NCBI GenBank assembly: GCA_011800805.1
Contig: MPNW01000186.1
Location: forward strand, 62,001-126,000
Direction: 5' to 3'
Length of the DNA stretch: 64,000 bases
Source of the DNA: Hirudo medicinalis
Taxonomy: Eukaryota; Annelida; Clitellata; Hirudinida; Hirudinidae
Made by a program: the position numbers and the translations under genes. How positions within the stretch are numbered: position 1 is the first letter of the stretch; each line of letters opens with the position of its first letter. Positions 1 through 13,047 of this stretch are shown here, piece after piece. The notes beneath the pieces were generated by a model. That model saw only the letters and a list, made by a program, of their open reading frames with translations. It had not been told where the DNA came from and searched no databases.

Positions 1-681
1 TCCCATGCAACACTCAATACTAGGACTCAAAGGCTACTTCAATAGAAGGAAAACAGGAAGCATTGATGATGATGACGACGACGTCGATGATGAGTATGGC
101 TGAGGAATTCCTTTCAGGCAAAATTTACAAACAACCAGCAACTGCGTGACCTCCGCACAACATGCCGACGGGCTGAGTTTTTTCCTGCTTTAGGGAATGA
201 AACTCACCACTTTTTGTGCCCCTAGAATTTTAGCATATTGCTGTTGTTGAACTAGTGTAGAGTTAATTTCTATTGAATTTTTAAATCAAACAACCCATTT
301 TGGCTCATATCTGGACCTCCTGTCTGGTTATGAGGTTTGAAAGAATAAGTTTCATTGGAGTTTGATAACAACGAGGTGTCCTGCTTAGTTTCCATCCATC
401 TACTCATTCTTTCTGCTTTTCACCATAATCTTGATTTCATTATGGGTTGCAGTTTATTAAAAATCCAAACTATCTTTGAAATATAAGATCCAGTTAAGAC
501 CAAATAATAATATAATAGATGAAAAACAGAAGCACTCTTGTTTATACTCTTTCAACATTCTTAACTAACCATGATACAATATAAAACTGTAAAATGATCA
601 AAGCAGTGCGAACACAACGTTTATGGATGCAAGTCATGATTTTCACAATTTTAGTTAATGAATTATCATGTCTATTTGCAG
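1..681. other. Unassigned AT-rich sequence, probably intron of the PIM-like gene
   Basis: No exon with the kinase glycine loop or VAVK-type lysine could be found here. The first readable exon of the kinase starts at 682 behind a TTTGCAG acceptor. The missing 5' exons are therefore probably left of the window. A short GAT-repeat-like run (about 64-95) is the only compositional feature. Confidence 0.5.
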
Positions 682-3600
682 TTGAATGGTCAAATGGTTC
701 CAGTGGAAATTTGCTTACTGCAGAAGTTGTCCGGGGTGGGAGACTGCATCGTGCACATGTTGGATTATTTCAAGGAGTTGGAAAATTTCGTTCTGGTCAT
801 GGAGAGACCGGTTCCCTGCGTGGATTTGTTCGACTACATCACCGAGAAGGGAGGACTGGAGGAGGACGAGGCACGCGACCTCTTCAGACAGGTACATTCA
901 ATGTTCCAAACAATTACTAAAATGCCATCAATCCAACTTTCACAACAATTACTAATATCCAGTTAATTCGATTTGCAATTTGTTGTTTGGGCATTCTTGA
1001 GCTTGCTTTCTCCTGCGCAAATCATCAGGTCAGAACTGCTTCTACATCAGATAAATTCTGGCCCATAAATCTATGTCAGGTTGTGTTTTTTGGCCTCCTT
1101 GTCTGACTGGTTTGCCCCATTTTTAAAATGGCATTATTTGGAATTTTACTTTCATTTGACTTCTGAGTGATCCTCTCTAAAGTCCTTCAACATCTCTCTG
1201 CCTGCAGCTTGGTGGATGTTGCCTGATTTTTGGAGAGCTACTGCGTCCGGTGATTTTTGTGGACGAAGGAAATGTTTGGGCTTTGGTAAAATGTCTGGAC
1301 CGAGTCGTCTGCCGTGAATTGCCAAATACTTGGTGCGAGACTGCTGTTGTCTTCCAAACTTCAATATGTGCTGGTTGCTATGGCAACAATGCATGCTCTG
1401 AATATTGCTGTCGCATGTTTTAATCACTTGACAAACTTTTCATGCAATTTATTTGCTTCATTCTTTACCACTGTTTGGTTGTGCCTTTGTGGGCTTGTGT
1501 TGCTACCCATATGACAAATAAATTAACTGTTATTATGGTTGTTGTTTTTGCTATTGTTATTATTATTATTATTTCTCAGAGATATCTTTGTTACTTCAAT
1601 TTCACCCCTGAATATAAATTCCTAGAGTTATTAACACACATTTATTCTATTCACTTGGAACAAAATTGAAAGTTAAGAATGCCTTAGTAAACAGACCCAA
1701 GTCAGGTAAAGATATTCTCTAGAGAGAGTGCAGGTAGCACCATTAAACAGGCAAGCAGTGCATAGTTGATGTTCACATTCTACATTGTCTCATCAATTTA
1801 CAAATTAATTTACATAGTTTTGGAGCAAAAAATAGCATGGTGACCAGCAGGATACAAATTGGATATAAATAGATGTGAATGATTGACTTGGCATTAACTT
1901 CAATAATCAAACTTTGAGCAACAATGCATGATTAAAGTCTGACTCACAGATGGATGCATTGAAATGGAAATAATATTTGAATTAGTAATGTCATTAGAGC
2001 TCCATGGTTTTACTTCTCTGTAACAAAATAAATTTTAAACACATTCACATGAGAATGTTTACAATCATGTTTTAAACTGTTCCTCTGCTATTGGGAAAGT
2101 GACAGGTATATGTTGGAAACTTCGAGAGTGTTGTTCAATATGCTGGATAAACATCGTGCTTGACTTTCAAGTTTTAATTATTGCATTATTAATATTGCAT
2201 AATATAATTATTATAATATAATTGCATAATATAATTAATATGTTGCACACGATTGCGTGCAGGTCGTCGAAGCCGTGCAGAAGGTGCACGAGGCCGGGGT
2301 CATCCACAGGGACATCAAGGATGAGAATCTGGTTCTCCAACTGGACACCAACAAGATCAAACTCATCGACTTTGGATCTGGAACTTTCTACAAGGACAGC
2401 GTCTTCACCGAGTTTGAAGGTTGGAATATCATTTGCTGCTTGCTACTTATATAAAGAGGTCATCACTCCTTCATGCTTTTGCCTTAATTAACATTTTTTG
2501 GCCACAATTAGCATTATTTTGCCTTAGTCTTTTGAGCTTTTGTTGTTGTTAACCTTTATTGATGCATAGGAGGATTTTCATTACTTGAGGATGGTAACGT
2601 TTGAATCCCTCTTGAACTCCACAGGCTTTAGGTGTCTTCAGGTCGGTTTGCTGAAGACACATAATTGTTTTCCTGACACCAAATTATCTGTCTTCTAATT
2701 ATCCCCTCATCAACACCATCTATTTGTGATCGATTGTTGCTCATTTTACCATTTGGAATGCAGCGATTGGTACATCATGATTGTTATATGCAGCCAACCA
2801 ATGACGTGATTATACAAACATTTCCCATCATTCTGATGGTAGCTAATAGCTTTTGGTCTAATGCAGATAAGATGTGGCTTGGCAGTCTTTGGGAGTGGCT
2901 GAGCACTCCTAAATTGCTCGCATTTTTTGCATGTTGTTAACATTAATTGGCATCTAAGATGATTTTATTTATTCATGCATGCCTCAGATTCTTCAAATGT
3001 TTGAATGTTGACATTTCAGGAACCCGGGTATACAGCCCTCCCGAGTGGATAAAAAATAGTAAGTACCACGGACTACCTGCCACTGTCTGGTCGCTGGGCA
3101 TTCTCCTCTTCGATCTTGTTTGTGGAGACATCCCTTATGAACATGATGAGCAGATTGTTGAAGCAAAAGTTGAATTTAACATTCCCCTCTCGAGTGGTTA
3201 GCAGAAATGAGTGAAAAATTGATTTGCGTCATCAAATAAATTGAACCAATTGCAATGACTTTTAATGTTTTTCAAATTTTTATGCAGAAGTCAAGAACCT
3301 CATTCGTAAATGTTTGTCCTTGAATCCTGAGGATAGACCTTCCTTGTCAGAAATCCTAAGTCACCCCTGGCTTTCAAATTCTAAGAAAACCTACGTACCT
3401 CAATTACCCGAATTCAGAACTCTTTTCAGTGGGATTCCGAAGGGTGATGATTTTGTTCTATGGGAGAGCATCATCGCCTCCATCCCCTCCTCCAAGTCCT
3501 CCAACGACATCAACAGCCTCAAGTTGCCAGATTGGAATACCGCTTACAAACCCCAGGAGGAGGGCAAGGACATCATTCTCTCGGTTGAAGATGAAATGCA

Positions 3601-4948
3601 AGATTCTGTTTTCATTTCTGAGCATTCAAAACAAGGAGCCAAAAAGGATCCAAAAAGTGCAAAAATTGAAGCTAAAGGCTTCATAGCACAGAAGTCATCG
3701 TCTGCAGATTCAGCTCACATTCTCAATTTCGTTGGGAAGGATGGTCTCCAGAAGAAGATATCACTTCCTGACAAGGAAGAAGTGAAGAAACCTGTGGAGG
3801 TAAAGTCAAAGGGAGCAACCAAAGACTTGTTCTCAGGAAGTTTTTCCATATCTCTTGATAAAGCCAAGGCCTCTTCTGTTTCCTGCAACAAGAAGCTGAC
3901 TGCTGACAAGGAGAAAGCCACCAAGAGCCACATATCCTTGGGTCTTAAGGACTCAAACCTCATTGGGATGAATCTTCCCTTTCTGCTGGGGCTAGAAAGC
4001 AAACTTCCAGAGGAAGTTGTGCTCTCAGATGTTCAAACAACTTCTAAGGTCATCCCACCAGGTAGTCATCCAATCACAAACAAGAATAGGAACAATCATG
4101 GTGAAGTGACAAAGAGTGAGGATACCAAAGGATCCTCCTCCAATTCAAAAATAACACAAAGCTCGAGCATGAAATCAGACTTGTGTGCGACAGGTAGCAG
4201 TGGCATCAATAAAAAACTATCCTGCCATGCGCCCCTCAGTACCATCGATGTAACTTCCAGTTCGGACAAGGTCATCGATCCGATCCAGTCAAAATCTGAG
4301 AACGGCGCCCGTTCCAATGCGACGCTGCCTCCGTCATTGATATCTTCATCTTCATTGTCGTCGTCCAGTGACAGCAATAAAAAGATTTCCATGAGGCCAT
4401 CAGCCATTCAGGCCAAGGAGGCAATGTTGTTAGGCTTGAACAGCAACAATGACATCTCCAAGGCCTTTGAAAAAAGAATTTCTCCAAGTTCAAATGGCTC
4501 TCAGAAAAATGAAAAAGTGACTCCTGGCAACATTTCTCTTTCAGCCTCCAACAAAAATTCCAACAGCCCGGCAAAGTCGGAATGTTCTCGAAAGATGGGT
4601 TCGCTGCAGAGGTCGAGTGAAATTGTGAGTCAGAAGTCCTTAAACACCTCGGACATCCCGCTCAGAGGCAGAACCGATGCGAAACCGAACCGAAGCGGAA
4701 CTGTCGATGTCGTCGGAGCGGCAACTTCTGCCGAGAGTTCGAAGATGACGACCTCGAAGATGCAAGAGGTCGTGACGAGTTCGTCCGGAGAGAACGTCGA
4801 TGTCGTTGCACTCATTCCATTGCATAGATCTCCATCCGACCCTTGCACCAAAAAATCGAAGTCCGACATCGTCAAAGAGAACGGAAACGATCCTCGTCGT
4901 TCTCCGGCCTTCCCCTCTGCAGGTTCGAAGAAGAAAAGCACTTCTTGA
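682..4948 (+). CDS. PIM: PIM-family serine/threonine kinase, 5' end missing, with a very long C-terminal tail
   Basis: Four exons (682-891, 2263-2419, 3020-3196, 3288-4948) join in frame to 734 codons before TGA 4946-4948. The kinase part matches PIM kinases closely. The alpha-C glutamate lies in [11 protein letters not shown], and the hinge is VMERPVPC with the PIM hallmark proline. The catalytic loop is HRDIKDEN, the metal-binding motif DFGSG, and the activation segment TRVYSPPEW, followed by [18 protein letters not shown] and a closing SEILSHPWL. The glycine loop and catalytic lysine must be encoded upstream, outside the window. PIM kinases of vertebrates are near 310 residues and stop soon after the kinase fold. 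Here the last exon continues for about 520 residues of Ser/Lys/Asn-rich, low-complexity sequence without a recognisable domain. PIM enzymes are constitutively active, cytosolic or nuclear survival and translation kinases. A regulatory or scaffold role for the tail is inference. Confidence 0.93.
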
Positions 4949-7507
4949 TGACCGACCCTCACAGTCGATCGACGACATCATCTCTCGTGCTCAGATGGTT
5001 TCTAACTGATAGAGTGAAGATGGTGCTATGCACTTCAGTTGTGTAATTCCATGTTCTTGAGTCACTCTCGAGTTTATCTTGCATGAACTTGAATTCTGTG
5101 TTTAAGTTATTTGATTCAACTCGTATCATTTATTTTGTACATTTGCCATCTACCTGATCGGTTTTGTGATATAAGTCTATTAATTGACTCTCATTTTTCA
5201 TCACTTCGATTTTATCCTCAACAGATGAATACTCATAAATTTAATTTGTGTGGGATGTGGTTCTGCACTTTTTGTTGTGTTTGTCGATGTCTTTTGCATA
5301 CAGAAACTGTTTCGAATCCATTCATTGATCTTGTCTCCACTGTCTTCTTGCGATCTCTTCATACAAGCGACATACTTGCGACCGTTCACATGCAACGACC
5401 GCTTCCACGGGACAAGTGTACAGTATTTAAAACTTGATCTAGATTGCCACTTGTTGTTAATGCATTTTAGAATTTAGAATTTGTCCGAGTTGAATATTTT
5501 GTTTCCATCGCTTTTCGAAATTACTGAAATGTGTCTCTAAAATATTTATACTCGCACACCGTGCTCCTTCCTGGTTCGACGGTATTAATTCAAAGGACGC
5601 GGATTTCGCTTGATCGGTTCAAAGAGTCTTTAAAAATTGTTCTAGAATGTTTAGATTGAGGCTCTTGTACTTTTGCTATGGCTTAATTGATCATTTAGGG
5701 AATTCTACTTGGTCGTGTATAAAATATTTCGTAATATCCGCTTTGATACGTTTAAAATGCATTGGTCTCAGGTCACTATTCCGATCGAGGTACTCCAGGA
5801 CCAGGAAGGTCAAAAACATAAAAAACGAGTGGCATAATCAGGGGTAGTAGGCACGCTGGAGGTGAGTCTTAGATACTTGAGAGGTCACGGAATTGTGAGT
5901 AATTTGATCATCTTATGTCAGAAATGCGTTCAAAACTAACCGTTGTCGAGCGAATGTGGCTTCTGCTAAAATTGGAGCTTAATGCTTTGATGTTAGTAAA
6001 TATCTTTATTGGTGAACAGTTTTGAGAACGATGCGTCAACTGCGTCGATGAATGTGATTGGCTGCCATGTTTATGTCAAAAACTGATGCTTATTTCAAAT
6101 ATCTCGAAGGAAAGAATTTGTTTCTATGTAATTCGACTCTTCCTACTTCAACGCCAAACATAACACCGTAAGCATCGAAACATTCTTATTTCTTCAAGTT
6201 GGATAAATAATTGTGTAGTTCCAAGAAATTTCTCGAAGGAGAAAATAAGATTGTTATAAAGCAGAAATTAAATTCAATAGAATAACCGTAGCTAATCAAT
6301 CTTTGAGAAGTTGTTGATGGACATGGTAAGAGTAATAAGACATTCTATAAAATCAAGCAGAGCAAAAAAACTATTAGACTGATGTCAAGTAGAAAACAAA
6401 ACCACATCACGGGATCGAGAAGAGCAAAACATCTGAACATCAAAAGCGAAACCAGCAAACACGAAGCTGAAGCTGATGTAATTGTTTGTTGATAACGGGA
6501 TCTTTCTTTTTTTATTGCACATTGGGAAGATGAACTAAGATAGGCATTTAAATTAATGATGATGTCACTACTAACGACACTGTCCTCTAAAATTCTTCGT
6601 CTATGAATCTAACCCAAAACTTGTTTATTTAATCAATAATTCACAACTGAATTTTCATTGCTCTCGGTAATTATCGTAGTAAATTTTACAAAGGACGATT
6701 TTGTATGACTTGCTGGTATCTATTTATCCTTGTGTCATAATATCCTCAAATTGCAAACATTAACCAGAAACCAACAAGTTAACAGGATTATTCCCTGGAC
6801 TAAGCTATCTTAAGTTTAGGCTTAAGTTGAAATAAAATTAAAACTCGACTTGATTGTCGACTTGATTATGTGTGTGTGTGTGTATTATACGTCCGCTGCA
6901 CAACATGTGGGCAAAGCAGGTTTACCATATCAATTGCAATGTTGTTCCCGGTTCTTCTGCAATGACTTCCCGAGTCAGCGCTCAGGAAGAGTAAATCTTG
7001 AGCAGAAGCGTGTTAAATAAAAAAAAGCTGGTAATGGTTTCCAGTTATGAGCTTTAAACTATAAGCTATCTAATGCTAACGTTCAACGAATCATTCTATA
7101 TAGAATATCATTAGGAACGTTAGGGAACTTTTGTGAATCACAACGTAGCAATTCGAATCTCGGTAAAGTTGCAAGTCATAGAGAAATATTCCTCCGATTT
7201 AAAGCGAATTTAAAGCTCAGTTACTTTAAAAATAAGGTTTAATTTTGAAAATATTACAAAGGTAGATTAGTAACATAACTCTCAAAAGGTATCATGCAGG
7301 TAAGTATATTAAGAATTTATTCTTATAACTGAAAATGGAGTTAACGATGTAGTTTATTTTAATTGAATTTTGTTAGTGTTTAAAACATATTTATATTATT
7401 TAGTAAAATATTAATTTATCAAAATTAAAAATTAAATTGCGGATCATTCGAAACTTAATGATGGGTATAGTCGATAAAGTTAGGTCCGCTTTTCGTCATG
7501 TTGAGAG
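4949..7507. other. 3' UTR of PIM-like gene and intergenic DNA
   Basis: No convincing exon on either strand. The first several hundred bases are probably 3' UTR. A perfect (TG)n run lies at about 6869-6883. The rest is AT-rich sequence with only short, non-conserved open frames. The promoter of the SNX gene should lie in the last few hundred bases, but I see no clear core element. Confidence 0.5.
6869..6883. repeat. (TG)n microsatellite
   Basis: Uninterrupted TG dinucleotide run in intergenic DNA between the PIM-like and SNX-like genes. Confidence 0.8.
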
Positions 7508-10500
7508 ATGGCTAGTTTAGAACCGCCTCCTTTGGATTTTAATGATACGTTTGTAAATGAAGAAGATTCAAATGATGATTTATTTTTACCAACTAAATCT
7601 CCATGTTTAAATAACTTGGCTCAGGTGAGATTAATTAATGTCTGTTGGATCAATTGATCAACTTAAGTTGCCAAATAGATCTAATTTTTGTTTGTATTGG
7701 TGTTTAAATTCCACCAGTGGGGATATTATTATTTAATAAAATCATCACAGAGCAAATAATTTCAAAATCGATATTTCTAAGTATTATTTGAATATTGAAT
7801 TATTTCTTGAGAAAACACAAATTGTTCATACATCTTTAACTTTAACATTATTAGGATAAAAAGGAGCCAGATGTATCAAGGGAAGAGAACTTTGTTGAGG
7901 ATCAGGTCCACTATAAGCCACCTTCAGGATTCAAACAAGTCGATCATGCATCTCCTGTCACTTCCCTAGATTTTCATGTTGAGGTTATTTTTATTTATAT
8001 TGATGCATTGCAACTGCCACTTGACTCAATCATCTTGTGCTAACACCGAGCAGAGTTGCATCATATTGGTCGAATCCTTTCGAAAGATGAGTTTAAAAAC
8101 TAGTTCTTGACTTTATATAAGTCACCAACTTCTTTTGCAAGTGGTCAAAAAGTGATAGTTACATTAATTATTTCACAATAACATTTCAACACTTAACTTA
8201 ATAGATTATAGTGGTCCTTATAGTGGTCCAGAATTGTCTCCTGTTTGGAGGAATCACTTCTCCTTAACTTCATATCTAATAGCCTTCAGACTCTAAGGCA
8301 ATCTTAAATTCTTCCACCATTCTGGCCCCCAATGTTTGGTTTTAAGCTTGTTCCAGCTGTCAACAATCCTAGCACTAAAGGATCTACTACCAAAGCTTCC
8401 TGCTGGTCTATTAAACAGCTTGTATTGATATAACCTTGTTCTTGCTTCTCTAGCTGACTCAAAGAACTTTCCTGAATCCATATCTACTTTGCCAGAGATT
8501 ATTTTGTATTTGTTTCTAAGAGGTCTCAGATCTCTAAATCCTCTTATCATTTTTGTAGCTCTTCTCTGCACCTTTTCTAGAGCTTAAATATCCTTTTTGA
8601 GATATGGATTCCATGCAGGCTCACAATATTAAAGATGAGGTCTCCAGATAACATCCTTCTCTCTACTTATTATGCCTCTCCTGATCATTCCCAATACTCT
8701 ATTAGCCATTAAAGTATTAAATCATTTGATTAAGCAAATCTGATAATCCAGAATTGTATCTTTTGTTTTACATACTTGGTTTTTAATTACATAAATACAT
8801 TACATTACAAATAAATCAGTTACATAAATCTAGATTTGCTAATGAGAATATCACAATGTGAGTTTTTTTCTGAGTTTTATAAACTTTCACCTATGCTGAG
8901 AAACATTACTCACTTTTTCTTATTTTGTTCAATTTTGCAGCATTGAGAGAATATTTTATTTTCTTAATTTTGTATACTGTGTTTAGTGACAAGAATATAC
9001 AAAAAATATAACTCTTACATGATAAAGACTTTAGAATCCAAACATTTCCAAATACTTGAATATGCTAAAGAAGCATGAAACATCACATGCAGAACAAAAA
9101 AAAGTGGAAAAGCAGTTAAAATGTTTACTTTGTGAATAGTTGAATGTTATCAAAAGTTGGGTAACTTGGTTGGTGGAATATTTCCTTAGTTAAGATTGAA
9201 ATTGGAGATTCAAAATGAAAATGCATTTCCACTTGGTGCAGTGCTATGTATTCAATAAATTAAGGAGTACAGTTGTGATTCACTGAATAAATGGTCTTTT
9301 AGCTTCTTATACATCATTGGGATAGAATTGTAATTTTTTTTTAATGAAGTGAGAGTAATTGGGATTTGAAGGGATTTATTGAAAAAAGCGTTATAATGAC
9401 AATAAGATAACTTAATAATTGTTGTAGTCTGAATTCCTGCAAATTATTAAATAAATTTAAATGTTTTAAATTCAACGTTGATAATGTAAATCATCAAAAT
9501 TCTTCATTGTTCAGTGCATCATTGACTCTGAGATGCACCTTAAGCACATAAAAATCATTTGACATTCACTTTCATTTGATCAGGCTCCTCTTGATGAGAG
9601 AAGTGATGATAAGATACATGTGTGCGTGAGCGACCCCAGGAAGATGGGGGAGAATATGTCTGCTTATATAACCTACAAAGTCACCACAAAGGTTGGTTTT
9701 TCATTTCAGATGAATCTCCTGTAGAACCTGTAAAATCATGGATTCATTTCTAGACTTCCATGCCTACCTTCACAGCCAGAGAAATGGAGGTTCACAGAAG
9801 GTTCAGTGATTTTTACGCTCTCTACGAAAGACTGCTCGAGAAGCACTCTCAAGAGGGCAGATTTGTTCCACTCCCCCCTGAGAAAAACATTCTTTGTAAG
9901 TTGCATTGTTATTAAATTTATTTATTTTATCCATTGCTTATGGATTAAATCTAATTTATTTTTCTTTTAGCCATGGCCAAGGTGAAGGTCACAAAAGACG
10001 ATGCAAGTTCTTCAGACTTCGTAGAGAGAAGGAGAAAACTTCTCGAGAGGTGACTGTTTAATTTTGAGTTAAAATTGGAGTTTTTGGAATGAAATACTAG
10101 CTTCTCTTTTAAGTATTAGGTTATTAAGTGGAAACAATTCACATTTTTAAACATTCTTAATCACAATTGTTTGTTTAGCTTTTATTTATTTGTTATTTGT
10201 GACAATTACTGGCATAGTCTAAATTAAATATTGTACCCAATTATAAATAAAAAATTTAAATTTATTATCACTATTTCATTTGCAGAAGTTTCTCTGATGA
10301 AACATTTGTTTCTCTGTAAATTCCAGGTTTAACAGTTTCTAATTCTTTTGCAGATTTTTGAGGCGAATTGCCAATCACCCTCACTTGCGAAATGATCCAA
10401 ACTTTGTGGATTTCCTGGAAGCAGATGGTTCTCCGATCCGACCACCCACCAAGGGGATTATGAGTGGGGCTGGTTTCTTGAAGTTTTTCCAAAGAATGGA

Positions 10501-12140
10501 GGACAGTTTTAACAAGGTCACCTATAAAATGGAAGAGAGTGATAAGGTTAATGAATGATTTGAATTATGTAAAGAAAGTTATATGTAAATTTGTATGATT
10601 TTTCAATATTAATACATTCTCGAATCCGCTCCAACTAAATAACTCTAACTAAAGAGATCATCCATGTGCAGTATTTGCTTTTGCAGATTGCAGAAGTTTA
10701 TTCATTAGAAGTAAACTCATGAAATCACTTTTAAAAGAAGTATTTCCATTTGTAATAGTGGTTTGAGAAGAAAGAAGCACATCTGAACATTATGGAGGAA
10801 TGTCTCCAGTCAATGTGCTGGTGTCTTGAAAGTCTCATATTTCATAAGAAAGGTGAACAAGCGGGCTTTATTAAGCCAAATCCTAATTACTAAATACTAA
10901 AATAGATTTGTGACATCAAATATAATTTTTATTATTACTATCTCAACCCAGAGTTCTCTCAAAACCTTGTTGTAACATCAAAGAGTCTTGCTTGCATGTC
11001 TCCTGTTGAGGAAGAGGGAAGTCTTTGCAAAGTCCTGACTCAGCTGTCTGAGGTTTGGGAAGGAGTCAGTTGCTGCCACAGTGAACATCTGGAAGAAGGG
11101 TGCATCACCCTCTTGGAGTTCATTAAGGAATGCCTCGGATCAATTCTCTCTGCAAAGGTTTCTAAGCTTCTTACTTTCTTTTACAATTCAACTTTTAATT
11201 AAGTATCCCTGATGCTCATGCTTATGGCTCTATGTAAATGAACATTATTATTAATTTGTACAGTGCACTCAACTTGAGATATTAGAAATTTTGTCTTAAA
11301 TTCTTAAAAAAGTAACTTGAGTGTGAAATCTCACAAGTTTCTAATGATGAACATGTAGGAAACAATGATGATGAGGGTGAAATTACACAAGATCTGGAAG
11401 GACAATGAAGTGACTCTTGCTAAAAAGAGAGAGGCCAAAATTAGGATGGAATTGGCTTACAAAACAGACAAAATTGCTGAAGCAAACAGAGACATTGCTG
11501 AGGTTTGAAGCTTTGATTTCTTCCATCGATTATTATTTTTGTGTTGATATCTCTGACAATGTGCAGGTTAGCCCGGTTGGTTAAGCTCCTGCAAGAGGTG
11601 ATAATAGCAAAAGCTATAACGTACTGCTTTGGCAACCCAGCCTGCACCGCCAGGGAGCTTCCACGGGTAGGGCACTATATAAATGGTTGGGTGGTTGCAG
11701 CATCTTCAAACTTGATTCAAATACATAAAGCACCCAAAATGTTAATATGCCAAGGACTCATCTTCAGAATAATTAGTAGTTTATTAACATTAGTTATCAC
11801 CAATAAATTGAATTTTTCTGAATTTGTTAGTGGGAGCAGCACGTTGAGAGAAGTCAAGAGGATTTTGAAAAAATCAGTCACAACATCAAGGATGAAATGA
11901 AGAGATTTGACAACCTCCTGGTGAAGGATTTCAAAGAGGCCTTACTATCCTTCCTTGAATCTACACTTTCCTTCCAAAAGAAGGTTGTTTTGCCATGCAC
12001 CACATTTTGGAATGATATTTAGTTTTCAATCTTCAGTTTAAGTACTTTTGGATGATTGACTTGTCAATAATGCTAATAACATGAAATCTTATCTGCAGAT
12101 AATAAAGAATTGGGAGACTTTCTTAAGTGAAACTCAGTGA
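7508..12140 (+). CDS. SNX1/2: Sorting nexin 1/2-type PX-BAR retromer subunit
   Basis: Eleven exons (7508-7624, 7855-7983, 9584-9691, 9754-9895, 9971-10049, 10354-10546, 10759-10852, 10952-11157, 11359-11502, 11831-11983, 12099-12140) join in frame to 468 residues. The family is about 520 long. The acidic N-terminus (MASLEPPPLDFND) precedes a PX domain at about residues 90-225 with the phosphoinositide motif RRFSDF and the loop VPLPPEK. The linker holds RRRKLLERFLRRIANHP. The BAR part (about 245-468) shows MSGAGFLKFFQRMEDSFNKV, KMEESDKWFEKKE, LAKKREAKIRMEL and WEQHVERSQEDFEK, aligning block by block with SNX1/SNX2. The product should bind endosomal PI3P and curved membrane as a retromer-associated SNX-BAR dimer. 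Intron 2 carries a LINE fragment and intron 9 a SINE-like repeat. Choosing between SNX1 and SNX2 is not possible here, since invertebrates often have one pro-orthologue. Confidence 0.93.
8284..8715 (-). mobile_element. CR1/jockey-type LINE fragment (end of reverse transcriptase ORF) in SNX intron 2
   Basis: Read on the minus strand, the segment encodes the characteristic C-terminal part of CR1-like LINE ORF2. It begins NRVLGMIRRGIIS, then a stop-interrupted RPHL/YCEPAWNPYLKKD block, KVQRRATKMIRGFRDLRP, and FSARIVDSWNKLK near the end. There are at least two in-frame stops and a small deletion, so it is dead. It lies antisense to the host gene and does not touch an exon. Confidence 0.8.
11566..11725 (+). 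repeat. tRNA-derived SINE-like repeat in SNX intron 9
   Basis: The sequence TTAGCCCGGTTGGTTAAGC at about 11568-11586 matches a pol III box A (TRGCNNAGYNGG type). It is followed about 70 bp on by a block containing AACCCAGCCTGCA, GCCAGGGAGC and CTATATAAATGG. A diverged copy of that downstream block, without box A, recurs at 31905-31985. A tRNA-like head plus a dispersed body suggests a SINE. A canonical box B could not be seen. Confidence 0.55.
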
Positions 12141-13047
12141 GAACATTGCTACATGGATTTCAAATCTTTAGCATGACTACTTAACACCATTATATTAACA
12201 TATTCATAATTTTCATTGAATCAACATCCTGTCGTGATCCTTACTCATTGACATAATGGCTGTTGACATGCTGCACTCATTCATTCTTTCCTGACATCAT
12301 GTTTTGGCAACTAAGCATTCAAACTATGTTTATGTTTGGAGATGTTTTGGAAGACAAATGGTGAAGTTAGTTGATCATGTCCAACCCTGGTCTGATTATG
12401 TCCCTTTTCAGTGATTATCCAACCCTAATCAAGCTATTTTGTTTCACTTATGCTTAAAAAGATTAACAACTAAGATTTTAGAAGCTGATGACTTTTATTA
12501 AAAGTGTTTATGCACCTGATTTCTTTTCAATCAAGAAAGCAATTCATGCTCCTAGATCAGTGATACCAGTCAGCAATGAATCTTCATTGACACTGACAAG
12601 CATTACTGACTTGATTTCACTTTTAAATGGTGACAATAGACCTGGTTTGGCATTGTTAAACCTAACATTACTTCAGAGGTTCTAACTAACTCAAAAATCA
12701 AGACACCATTTCTGTTTTCCATGAGGCATAAAATAGCAATCTCGAGGGGCATTAAGTTTTATTATAACAAGGAAATGTTTGCCTCTTACCCATGCCTTGC
12801 CACTGATTTGCACACCAGAAGTTGCTTGCTTGAATTTCCATAAATGGCTGTGTATTTGCTCTGCTCTTGAATTTCATAATTTATAATGAACAAACAAAAT
12901 GTGAAATCTCATTTTACTGAAAAGAATGAGGAGAGGTGTGGAGGTAAGTCAGGAAAGTTGATTAGAAACTGTTGATTATTTGATGGAAAGTAGTTCAATG
13001 CTTCTCAAAATGTAAGTTGCTATTACTTGATGAATAAATTAGGTTTC
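12141..13047. other. Intergenic DNA between SNX and MsrA genes (convergent 3' ends)
   Basis: The two genes converge here, so most of this should be 3' UTR. The only long open frame on the plus strand (12488-12685) shows no family resemblance and no codon-bias signal. I see no further element. Confidence 0.5.

Noticed and set aside
11541..11900. 119-codon ORF in the SNX intron 9 region
   Set aside because: It overlaps the SINE-like repeat and the true exon 11831-11983 in the wrong frame.
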